64,000 bases of DNA from Paenibacillus sp. FJAT-26967 (GTDB lineage Bacteria > Bacillota > Bacilli > Paenibacillales > NBRC-103111): positions 1 through 64,000 of the forward strand of contig NZ_LMXH01000005.1 of the NCBI RefSeq assembly GCF_001541095.1, written 5' to 3'. The notes under the pieces are model-generated. The model saw only the letters and a program-made list of their open reading frames with translations, ran no database searches and was not told the origin of the DNA. Each line of letters begins with the position of its first letter. Position 1 is the stretch's first letter. Positions 55,855 through 63,203 of this stretch are shown here, piece by piece. Both the position numbers and the translations under genes were made by a program.

Positions 55855-55981
55855 CCTTTGGAGTACAAGACATCTGTTGATCAAATCTTTAGCAAAATTA
55901 AGCGGGAATTGTATTGGAAATAATAAACAGGTGGTTTATGATGAATGGGCTTAATTAATTTCGTCTAAGGGGATAAATACA

Positions 55982-56245
55982 ATGAAGAAAAAGCTCGCAG
56001 CAGCCTTAGCTGTAGCACTATTTATCGGGATTCCGCTAGGTTACGGCAATGTCGCAGAAGCAAAGGCCAAGACGTACAAGAATTGCACCGAACTTAACAA
56101 AGATTACAAAGGCGGCGTAGCTCGTTCGGCTTCCGTCAAGAACAAAGGCGGTAAAACCAAGTACAAGCCTTACGTTTCACAGGAACTATATGACGCTAAT
56201 AAGAAGAGTGATCGGGACAAAGATCTGATCGCTTGCGAACAATAA
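55982..56245 (+). CDS. Secreted Excalibur-domain protein
   Basis: An 87-residue exported protein. The signal peptide (KKLAAALAVALFIGIPLGYG) is cut near AEAKA. The mature part is an Excalibur calcium-binding domain: it starts with KTYKNCTELNKDYKGGVA and ends with the DxDxDG-like SDRDKDLIACEQ, with the usual two cysteines. ATG follows aagggga. A terminator follows; it is a single-gene unit. Confidence 0.88.
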   Translation: MKKKLAAALAVALFIGIPLGYGNVAEAKAKTYKNCTELNKDYKGGVARSASVKNKGGKTKYKPYVSQELYDANKKSDRDKDLIACEQ

Positions 56246-56251
56246 GACAGA

Positions 56252-56279
56252 GGGCCCTTCGGCAGAAGGGTCTTTTTCT
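56252..56279 (+). terminator. Rho-independent terminator
   Basis: Stem agggcccttc / gaagggtct around ggca, then ttttt. Confidence 0.85.
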
Positions 56280-56357
56280 ATTCACACCTTGCCCCCGGAA
56301 ATAGTACACTCTAGTAAAGGACAACCGAGCAGAATATGGAGTTTGAAAGGAACCGTT

Positions 56358-56939
56358 ATGAATTTTTTTAAAAAATCCACCCATGAAATCAGAACCCCCT
56401 TCGAGCTTGAGTTGCTTGAAAAAGCTCAGAATATGCAGCAGACCGTCCCACCGGAGCCATGGATCTATGAAGTCATCGTACCGGCTTCGGGCGTTACCGC
56501 ATGCGGCTGGGATGAGGATGAGAACCTCGTGCTGATCAGCGGCTCCGGGTACAGCATTACCCAGGCGATTACGGGAAATAGGATACATAGAGACCGGGAT
56601 TCCTCTCTAACGGACGAAGGGATGAGTAAGGATTATTTAAAATTTACAATTCCTTTGACGGGCCTGGAAATTGGTATTTTTGGATTCCAAGCCGGGGATG
56701 GCAGCTTCGGGACGGATGACGGCTGGCGGCTTGATGTCATTTATCCGTGGTGGCCGAGAGCTTCCGTTGTTCTGGATAACGTGTTCCGGCAAGGCTACCG
56801 CTATTTGAAGGATGCGGTCATGATTGACCTCAAGCGCTTGGATGGACCGGTCAAATGCGGATTTTCCCCGTCGGGCAAGCATTTTGTTGTAATGGGTTCG
56901 GGAGGCGCACTCGTGTATTCGAGGAATCTTGCCGCATGA
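56358..56939 (+). CDS. Conserved-looking hypothetical protein (193 aa)
   Basis: Soluble protein without signal peptide or membrane helix, starting MNFFKKSTHEIRTPFELELL. The centre contains WIYEVIVPASGVTACGWDED, LVLISGSGYSITQAITG and DGWRLDVIYPW; the end repeats a related phrase (KCGFSPSGKHFVVMGSGGAL), hinting at two beta-propeller-like or duplicated strands. ATG at 56358 follows aaaggaac. I recognise no family. Ten bases after its stop the decayed duplicate described below begins. Confidence 0.68.
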   Translation: MNFFKKSTHEIRTPFELELLEKAQNMQQTVPPEPWIYEVIVPASGVTACGWDEDENLVLISGSGYSITQAITGNRIHRDRDSSLTDEGMSKDYLKFTIPLTGLEIGIFGFQAGDGSFGTDDGWRLDVIYPWWPRASVVLDNVFRQGYRYLKDAVMIDLKRLDGPVKCGFSPSGKHFVVMGSGGALVYSRNLAA

Positions 56940-56948
56940 ATCCCCGGC

Positions 56949-57059
56949 GAGAACATCATAGAACCGCTGACCGCTTTAACTATAGCCGGGATCGTGCTAA
57001 CGGTACTAGACCGGATAATTCTGTATCGAATAAAACCAGATAAAGCTGGCACCGGATGA
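56949..57059 (+). pseudogene. Remnant of a small membrane-protein gene (decayed copy of the gene at 57932)
   Basis: In one frame this stretch encodes ENIIEPLTALTIAGIVLTVL followed by DRIILYRIKPDKAGTG and a stop. It aligns with the C-terminus of the broken gene at 57932-58217 (FETMVVLLIAGVVFTLPG, LILLYTT, KTENKAGIG). There is no start or ribosome site here, so it is a truncated duplicate. Confidence 0.72.
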
Positions 57060-57074
57060 ATCCGGGGCCAGCTT
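57043..57074. terminator. Hairpin of the decayed copy
   Basis: aagctggc-a-ccgga / tccgg-g-gccagctt, the counterpart of the terminator at 58197-58241. It lies at the same place relative to the two duplicated gene ends. Confidence 0.65.
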
Positions 57075-57082
57075 GTTTGCTC

Positions 57083-57180
57083 TATTCGTCCACCATACGC
57101 TTTTTGTACAGAGTGACGACCGGTACATGGACCTCGATTCACCGCAGAGCGATGATCCCGGGATGGGGCAGCCCCTCGGC
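57083..57180 (-). pseudogene. Remnant of an ABC-2 permease 3' end (decayed copy of the gene at 58242)
   Basis: On the minus strand this stretch reads PGIIALR, a stop, IEVHVPVVTLYKKRMVDE and a stop, matching the C-terminus of the intact permease at 58242 (LGVILLWAIVVHVLAVVVYKKRMVDE). The DNA flanking the stop (ctattcgtccaccatacgct) is identical in both copies. Only about 30 codons remain. Confidence 0.8.
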
Positions 57181-57302
57181 AAACATTAAATTGATCCAAT
57201 CTTTAGAAAACAACTGAAACATTCTACCCATTCCCGCGTCTCCAAGGATGAAAGGAGAAACAAGCATACAAATTCATACCAGATGAAGGAGCCGTTTAAA
57301 CC

Positions 57303-57890
57303 ATGATAACCAAACTTATCCTTACGGCTGGAGTTGTAATGACTCTAACCGTTTCAGGCCTATATGACCGCATTCCGTTTATGCCTGTCTCGGAGCACAC
57401 CAAAGTGCCGAATACGAAACAGGATTTTGAAAAAAGCGTTCGGCAGAAAAAAGCCAGCGCATTGGAACTTAAAAATAAAGTGCCGGCTGACGAACGGATA
57501 TTGACGACATTTACTTTTGCCAAAGCGCTGTCCGAACAAGAAGTGCAGAAACTGGTGGATCTGTATGAATTGGAATTAACACACGTTTACTCCCGGTTCA
57601 TTGATGGACAAGGTCTGCGGGCAACTTCCGTTAACAGGGTCAAAGGAACCCCGTATGTCGACAAAGCTTTTATTGACGACCAAATCAAGAGATTGGGCGG
57701 AGAATATAAAGGCATTATTGAAGCGAATGGCTATATCAAAGCCGGCATGTTGGAGAAGGCGGCCCAAGAGAAACTTATTTATGTAGCGGACATCGACGGC
57801 GATCCGAAGGTGACTTACAACCCCAAGAAAAAATTCCCTGTAGGTCAGTATTGGAATTTAGAAGATTACAAGCTGACTCTTGCCGAGTAA
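57303..57890 (+). CDS. Probable secreted or membrane-anchored protein, unknown (195 aa)
   Basis: Starts with a hydrophobic segment (ITKLILTAGVVMTLTVSGLY) that may be a signal peptide or anchor. The rest is soluble and charged, with a coiled-coil-like stretch (KQDFEKSVRQKKASALELKN) and FTFAKALSEQEVQKLVDLYE, a pattern seen in processing-type domains. No family is recognised. The ribosome site (gaaggag) is rather far, 11 bases, from ATG. It lies between the two copies of the duplicated locus. Confidence 0.68.
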   Translation: MITKLILTAGVVMTLTVSGLYDRIPFMPVSEHTKVPNTKQDFEKSVRQKKASALELKNKVPADERILTTFTFAKALSEQEVQKLVDLYELELTHVYSRFIDGQGLRATSVNRVKGTPYVDKAFIDDQIKRLGGEYKGIIEANGYIKAGMLEKAAQEKLIYVADIDGDPKVTYNPKKKFPVGQYWNLEDYKLTLAE

Positions 57891-57931
57891 GCCCGAATAT
57901 AGCAGCTTAGACTGAGATTAGAGGTGCTGAC

Positions 57932-58217
57932 ATGAGAACTCTAAAATGGATCATAGCCGTCATTTTGCTGCTGCTTGGATTCTTCTCGTTTTATTTTACT
58001 CGCCGCCTGTATTTGTTAAGTGAACCTCAAGCGTTGAGAGGGCAGCCGGGTACCGGGGTAGGTTTATGGGAATTTAAAATCCGCAGCGAGAACATTCGAG
58101 ACGATGGTCGTGTTGCTGATCGCCGGTGTCGTGTTCACGCTGCCGGGACTCATTCTGCTGTATACGACGCTCCGCCGCAAAAAGCATAAAACCGAAAACA
58201 AGGCGGGCATCGGATGA
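57932..58217 (+). pseudogene. Small two-helix membrane protein gene, frameshifted
   Basis: The frame from ATG 57932 encodes a first helix (LKWIIAVILLLLGFFSFYF) and runs to about IRSEN, then loses sense. In the next frame the sequence resumes as FETMVVLLIAGVVFTLPG, LILLYTTLRRKKHKTENK and stops at 58217. The remnant copy at 56949 is open across the equivalent point and has two extra bases there (atcata versus attc), so a 2-base deletion near 58094-58098 explains the shift. The unshifted frame ends at 58189. Confidence 0.72.
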
Positions 58218-58241
58218 ATTTCGGCGCCCGCCTTGTTTGTT
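58197..58241. terminator. Bidirectional terminator
   Basis: Perfect 12-bp arms aacaaggcgggc / gcccgccttgtt between the frameshifted gene (+) and the ABC permease (-). Confidence 0.82.
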
Positions 58242-58952
58242 CTATTCGTCCACCATACGCTTCTTATACACCACCACTGCCAGGACATGAACAACGATAG
58301 CCCACAGCAGAATGACCCCCAGATTCGGCCACACACCTGCCAAACCTGCGCCGGATTCCACCTGATTCGCTAATTCAACAAGTTGAATGTTCGGCATGTA
58401 CTCCGCGATTTTGAGAATCGGGTACTGCTCGGTATAGGCGGTAATCAGAGATCCGAAGGAAAAGAGCAGAAAGATCGGCATAACAGCCACGGAAGCTTCC
58501 ATCACGTTCTTGGTTACCAGTCCGAGCAGGGTCCCCATACCGATGTAGAACACCGCCGAGAAGAGAAGCGCAAGAGAGACGATCACAATATTGGCCGGAT
58601 TGTACTCCATGAGCAGCATAGAAGCAGCCAGGATAACGATGGTGCCGAGCAGACTGAGCAGGCTTTTGCCGCCAATGATGTCTAAAGTACTGGCAGGGGA
58701 AAGCATAAGTCCCCGCAGCGTGTTCTTTTCTTTCTCCTCTGCAATAAGAGAGCACTGGATAAACGTGGCTACCAGCGTGAAGGTGATATTAAACACCATA
58801 AAGTAAGAATTTACCGTCCCCATTCCCATCCGGCTGTACAGCGCAGCCATGAGAAGAGGAATGAACAGCGTGGTGGATACATACAAATTTTTGGAAATAT
58901 CCTTAAAATCTTTCTGTAAAATAGCCATCGAACGTTTCCATGAAAATGTCAT
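58242..58952 (-). CDS. ABC-2 type transporter permease
   Basis: Membrane subunit of an ABC exporter, 236 residues with six helices: about 25-45, 50-75, 95-118, 123-150, 158-178 and 208-228. The SLIAEEKEKNTLRGLMLSP segment after helix 2 is a hallmark of ABC-2 permeases. ATG follows gggaggg; the start overlaps the stop of the ATPase gene by four bases (ATGA), so the two are translationally coupled. Its own 3' end is duplicated at 57083. Substrate unknown; an antimicrobial peptide or lipid is typical of such two-gene exporters. Confidence 0.9.
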   Translation of the reverse strand: MTFSWKRSMAILQKDFKDISKNLYVSTTLFIPLLMAALYSRMGMGTVNSYFMVFNITFTLVATFIQCSLIAEEKEKNTLRGLMLSPASTLDIIGGKSLLSLLGTIVILAASMLLMEYNPANIVIVSLALLFSAVFYIGMGTLLGLVTKNVMEASVAVMPIFLLFSFGSLITAYTEQYPILKIAEYMPNIQLVELANQVESGAGLAGVWPNLGVILLWAIVVHVLAVVVYKKRMVDE

Positions 58953-59797
58953 GCCAGTTCCCTCCCGGTTATGTCTACAAAGATGTCTCCCAATGTGGGG
59001 TTGTTCGAATATACGGATTTAACCTGGTTTGCATTCATGAAGTCGTACAGCGTCTGGGCGCCTTCGGACCCGCGCTTCACGATCACCAGGGTTCCATCGT
59101 TTAATTCTACGGTGAGTGTGGCATCTCCGAATTTCTCACGCAGGTTGCGGGGGGAATCCATGAGTTGAATCGACCCGTTGTTCAGAAAAGCGACCCGATC
59201 ACACAGCGTCTCCGCTTCATTCATGTCGTGTGTCGTTAAGAAGATCGTCGTTCCGCCGGCTTTAAGACGGGCCAATCCCTCATAAACGTGCTTGGTGTTC
59301 ACGGGATCGAGTGCCGATGTAGGCTCATCGAGGAACAAGAGCTCCGGCTCATGCAGGAAAGCACGGGCCAGCGTCACCCGCTGGAGCATTCCCTTGGATA
59401 GCTTGGCGACGGTTTTCTTCCGTTCGGAAGCCAGATTCACCATCTCCAGTACCTCGCCGATCCGCTTAATTGGAACATCGTACAGGTCGCAATAGAGCTT
59501 CAAGTTGTCTTCAATGCTCAAGCGGGTATACAGGGAACTGTTATCGGTAAGCACGCCGATTTTCTTACGGTAGGCCTCTTCTTTTAATTGAGTAGTCGGG
59601 ACTCCGAACACACAAGCGCTGCCTGAAGTCGCATGGAGCTGTGCCGTTAATATTTTAATGGTTGTGGTTTTTCCCGATCCGCTCGGACCCAGGAACCCAA
59701 AAGTTTCTCCCTTCCGTACATGGAAGGATACGTCCTTGAGGGCCGGAGAATTTGTAAATAATTTGCCTAACGATTTGACTTCGATGATGTTTTCCAT
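58949..59797 (-). CDS. ABC transporter ATP-binding protein
   Basis: ATPase subunit of 282 residues. Motifs are intact: Walker A GPSGSGKTT, signature LSKGMLQRV, Walker B LLFLDEPTSALDP, H-loop LTTHDMNEAE. A C-terminal segment of about 70 residues (DATLTVELNDGTLVIVKRG) is an accessory domain of drug/peptide-exporter ATPases. ATG at 59797 follows ggagg; an in-frame upstream extension to 59869 lacks a ribosome site. It is followed, overlapping by four bases, by the permease, and lies downstream of the LytTR regulator on the same strand. Confidence 0.94.
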   Translation of the reverse strand: MENIIEVKSLGKLFTNSPALKDVSFHVRKGETFGFLGPSGSGKTTTIKILTAQLHATSGSACVFGVPTTQLKEEAYRKKIGVLTDNSSLYTRLSIEDNLKLYCDLYDVPIKRIGEVLEMVNLASERKKTVAKLSKGMLQRVTLARAFLHEPELLFLDEPTSALDPVNTKHVYEGLARLKAGGTTIFLTTHDMNEAETLCDRVAFLNNGSIQLMDSPRNLREKFGDATLTVELNDGTLVIVKRGSEGAQTLYDFMNANQVKSVYSNNPTLGDIFVDITGRELA

Positions 59798-59880
59798 ACT
59801 CGCTTGCCTCCACTCATTCGTTCGTTTTGTCGATACCCTTACTCTAAACGAGCCTGGGAAAGCCCGCATTATAATGGCAT

Positions 59881-59990
59881 TGAAAGGAGCATACGGGCCT
59901 GTGAATGGAGCGTATTTGGAGGCGAATGGAGTGGCTAAATGAGCGGATGAAGCGGTTTTCGGGCCGAATGGAGCATTTTTCAGGCTGAAA
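59881..59990. repeat. Degenerate short repeats with GAAnGGAGC core
   Basis: Four to five imperfect units of about 21 bases: tgaaaggagcatac, tgaatggagcgtat, cgaatggagtggct, cgaatggagcattt, with the intervening phrase cgggcc. They lie in the non-coding gap between the ATPase and the LytTR gene. Confidence 0.5.
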
Positions 59991-60073
59991 ATCGCACGGA
60001 ATCAACTAATAGGAGGGAATATTTCCATTATCTTAAAGTTGTATGGGTTTAGCGCATGCCAGTCATTCAGACC

Positions 60074-61258
60074 TCATTTGAGTCCGAGCATTTCCTTGAG
60101 TTCGGCCATTTTGGTCTTGGACAGAGGCACCGATGACTTCGCCTGGTCCTCCAGAATGAGACTGTAACTGTTCCGTGTCCAGGTCACAATTTCTTTGACC
60201 TTCTGCAAATTCACAATATAGGAACGGTGGCACCGGAAAAATCCATAAGGACGCAGCCGCTCCTCCAGTTCATTGATTTTGAACGCACTCGGATACACAT
60301 CGCCTTTGATGTAAATATTCGATTGCCCTTCGCTGCTTTCGATGTAGTCGATCTCAGGGGGATCGAACAAAATGATTTTATCGTTCATCTTCGTTGGAAT
60401 TTTGCCAAAACGGACGGGCTGCGAAGTAACCTCAGGTTCCGCATCATCTTCATCATTTGCAGTTTCCGCTGCGACAGCTGCATCCGATGCCGTATCCGGT
60501 GCTTCAGCCGCCTCCCCGGCAGCCGGTTCATGCTCAACCACTGTACCGGTTACTGCTTCGGGTTTCTTGGAAGCCGCTGTGACCTCCTGCTGTTCCGCTA
60601 GTCCATCTTGCTCCTGGTCGTCGGCGATATCGAAGGCGTGAAGGCCTTTATGATCGAGACGATACACTCTATTGGTAAGACTGAGAGCTGTTTCCATGTT
60701 CCCGGTCAGGACGAGAATGCTTTTGCCGCTTGCGCTGAGACCACGGACCATTTTCTGAAAAACCATCTTCGTTTCATTGTCCACATTCTGTTCCGGTTCC
60801 TCATACACATGCAGAGCCGGATTCTGACAAAGCAGCCGCGCATACTGCACCCGCTTCTTCTCCGATACGGAGAGCTTGCTCACCCGGATATTCGTTTTCA
60901 TTTCCAGCTGTACCGTCCGCATGACTTCTTCTATTGGAAAAGGCGAATCATACAGCTTTTTGAAGAAAACCAAGTTCTCTTTCACCGTCAGCCGTTCATA
61001 CATACCGTCATCTAATAGGGAAAAGCCGATTTGGGCAAAATACCGCGCTTTATTCTTCGAAAGCTGCTGCTGATTGATTTGAATCTCGCCGCTGTAAATC
61101 GCGATTTTGCCAAGCAGCATATGGAGCAGCGTGTGCCGCACATTCATGCTGGAATATAGTGCGATTACATCATGCTGGCTGATTTCCAGACTAAACGCGG
61201 GAAATACGATCATATTCTCCGTATATTTCTCTAAATCCTTAATGGCTAGAACCGCCAC
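60074..61258 (-). CDS. LytTR transcriptional regulator fused to a degenerate ABC-ATPase domain
   Basis: A 394-residue protein in three parts. Residues 1-215 align with ABC ATPases (ATPase-like phrases ERLTVKENLVFFKKLYD, VSKLSVSEKKRVQYARLLCQ), but every catalytic site is lost: Walker A is SSMNVRHTL instead of GxxGxGKT, Walker B reads ALHVYEEP, and the H-loop His is missing (LTGNMETAL). Residues about 216-285 are an acidic, Ala-rich linker. Residues about 290-394 are a LytTR DNA-binding domain (IDYIESSEGQSNIYI, FFRCHRSYIVNLQKVKEI). GTG start. It sits upstream of a working ABC exporter on the same strand and probably regulates it, perhaps by contacting the exporter or its ligand. Confidence 0.87.
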   Translation of the reverse strand: MAVLAIKDLEKYTENMIVFPAFSLEISQHDVIALYSSMNVRHTLLHMLLGKIAIYSGEIQINQQQLSKNKARYFAQIGFSLLDDGMYERLTVKENLVFFKKLYDSPFPIEEVMRTVQLEMKTNIRVSKLSVSEKKRVQYARLLCQNPALHVYEEPEQNVDNETKMVFQKMVRGLSASGKSILVLTGNMETALSLTNRVYRLDHKGLHAFDIADDQEQDGLAEQQEVTAASKKPEAVTGTVVEHEPAAGEAAEAPDTASDAAVAAETANDEDDAEPEVTSQPVRFGKIPTKMNDKIILFDPPEIDYIESSEGQSNIYIKGDVYPSAFKINELEERLRPYGFFRCHRSYIVNLQKVKEIVTWTRNSYSLILEDQAKSSVPLSKTKMAELKEMLGLK

Positions 61259-61493
61259 TTCTCATCACCTGATCTTCGTCATATTCACGTTATGGAGTGT
61301 AGAGGTAAGACTTTTTTTATTATACATGAGGGCGAACGCAATGTAATGGATAAGAGACGTCCCGTTGAAGATACAAAATGACTAGAATCATTCTCTCTCT
61401 GGATAAGCTGCCATTCAACAAGTAGAGTGAGAAGTATAAATGAATAGAAGATTCGTATCAGTCAACCTATCAATCTATTACGAGGGAGGACGT

Positions 61494-62384
61494 ATGAAGA
61501 TGCCGATAATTAAAGAATTCACGCTGCCGCATCCGAACTCGGGGCCCTACGGAATGACACTCGGACAAGATGGCTCGATGTGGTTTACGGAACAAGAAGG
61601 GAATCGGATCGGAAGAATAACCGCGGATGGCGATATCCGGGAGTTTCCGCTGCCTACTGCAAACGCAGGAGTTTCTTCGATCCTGTGCGCAGCTGACGGT
61701 ACCCTGTGGTTTACCGAATATAAGGCGGGTAAGATAGGGAAAATGACCATGGACGGACGCCTGGTGGAATATGATGTGCCTACAGAAGATGCAGGACCCT
61801 ATGGCCTTGCAGAAGGACCGGACGGGGCTATCTGGTTTACGGAAATCACGGGCAATAAGATTGGGAACATTCGTGCAGCAGGTGAAATCACTGAATATGA
61901 GCTTCCGGAACCGGGGGCATTCCCTTCTTTTATAACGGCGGGGCCGGATGGTGCCTTGTGGATCACGTTGAACCAGGGCAATGCGATCGGTAGAATGGCG
62001 ATTGACGGTACCCTGACAACGTATCCGCTTCCGCACCAACAAAGCGGACCCGTTGTTATTACTCATGGACCGGATGGTGCGCTTTGGTTCGTAGAAATTA
62101 TGGGGAACAGAATCGGAAGAATCACGACTTCGGGTGCAATCACGGAATATCCGCTCCCCACCGAAGGTGCCCGGCCTCACGCAATCATTGCCGGACAGCA
62201 CGGTGACCTCTGGTTCACGGAATGGAGTGCAAACCGCATTGGACGCATCACGTTGCAAGGGGATATATCGGAGTATCCCATCCCTACGGACCATGCTGAA
62301 CCACATGGGCTTGCACTGGGACCTGACGGTTCCGTATGGTTCGCGGAAGAGTGCAACAAGATCGGGCGCTTAACGCACGAATAA
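61494..62384 (+). CDS. vgb: Virginiamycin B lyase (streptogramin B lyase)
   Basis: Linearises streptogramin B antibiotics by cleaving the ester bond through elimination. The 296-residue protein is a seven-bladed beta-propeller: the unit GPDGxxWFTExxGNxIGRI recurs seven times (for example [38 protein letters not shown]). It aligns closely along its full length with staphylococcal Vgb, including ARPHAI (His229), AEPHGL (Glu269, His271) and [13 protein letters not shown], the region of the catalytic residues. ATG at 61494 follows gagggagg; the upstream ATG at 61440 adds residues absent from the family. Chromosomal, single gene, with a terminator. Confidence 0.93.
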   Translation: MKMPIIKEFTLPHPNSGPYGMTLGQDGSMWFTEQEGNRIGRITADGDIREFPLPTANAGVSSILCAADGTLWFTEYKAGKIGKMTMDGRLVEYDVPTEDAGPYGLAEGPDGAIWFTEITGNKIGNIRAAGEITEYELPEPGAFPSFITAGPDGALWITLNQGNAIGRMAIDGTLTTYPLPHQQSGPVVITHGPDGALWFVEIMGNRIGRITTSGAITEYPLPTEGARPHAIIAGQHGDLWFTEWSANRIGRITLQGDISEYPIPTDHAEPHGLALGPDGSVWFAEECNKIGRLTHE

Positions 62385-62410
62385 CCAAAGAGTATAATCT
62401 AAGAACAAAA

Positions 62411-62456
62411 GGCTCCAATCCTGTTGTGGCGACAGTGATTGGAGTCTTCTATTTTG
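62411..62456 (+). terminator. Rho-independent terminator after vgb
   Basis: Stem ggctccaatc / gattggagtc with an imperfect inner stem, then ttctatttt. Confidence 0.78.
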
Positions 62457-62549
62457 AAAAGCGATGTTATTAGAAAGGTGTATAGAGTTTCTAGTCAAAA
62501 TATTCCACGAATGTGATACGATAATAGAAAATAATTAGGGGGAAACAGG

Positions 62550-63056
62550 TTGGAAAAGAAAGCTCTGCAAGCTCTGAACATTAAAAAAGGTATACTTATC
62601 CTCATATCTGCGGCTTTGGTATATCTGCTCGTTACCAGTTTGCTGTCCGCTACACTGCTTCCTAATCGTACGGCGTTTGCCGATTTCGGAAAAGCGGAGA
62701 CGTTATATTTCATGGAGGAACAGACCGGTCTGAAGGAGACGGCTCTGGTAAGCAAGTTTTTCTCCCTGAACGAGGACAAATGGGTGTCAAAAACACCCGA
62801 GCGGATACTGAAACATATGAAGCCGTCCTCCTTTACAAGGATCTCCTACGATTCGGACAAGGGCAGGAACCTGCTAATTGATGAACAAGGCCGGGTCTTT
62901 ATTGCCCAAACGAAGTCGGAGATTCGCAACAAGTCCAGCCTTCACTGGTTGTGGTGGGTTCTTGAATTCAACAAGGAAGGTATCATTTATTATAGAACGG
63001 AGCCGGATCGGGCCGTCGTTGAGCTTGTGAAAGAGATGAAAGCCAGCTTGAAGTAG
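62550..63056 (+). CDS. Membrane-anchored protein of unknown function (168 aa)
   Basis: One N-terminal transmembrane helix at about residues 14-36 (ILILISAALVYLLVTSLLSA), then a soluble domain outside the membrane, with TLYFMEEQTGLKETALVSKF and LIDEQGRVFIAQTKSEI. TTG start at 62550, eight or so bases after aggggg. No family is recognised. It precedes the serine hydrolase by 147 bases on the same strand. Confidence 0.68.
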   Translation: MEKKALQALNIKKGILILISAALVYLLVTSLLSATLLPNRTAFADFGKAETLYFMEEQTGLKETALVSKFFSLNEDKWVSKTPERILKHMKPSSFTRISYDSDKGRNLLIDEQGRVFIAQTKSEIRNKSSLHWLWWVLEFNKEGIIYYRTEPDRAVVELVKEMKASLK

Positions 63057-63203
63057 AAGATCGGGCTTTTCCTTGGTATAGTTAAATAGAGCAGGAATGG
63101 CCTGCCGTCGTTTGGATTTTTTTGCTGGGAGGTCGTTAACCTTGCCCTTAGATCACATTTCAGGTACCTAACATTTCTCATTTTAAAAGGAGTGCCTGAA
63201 AAC

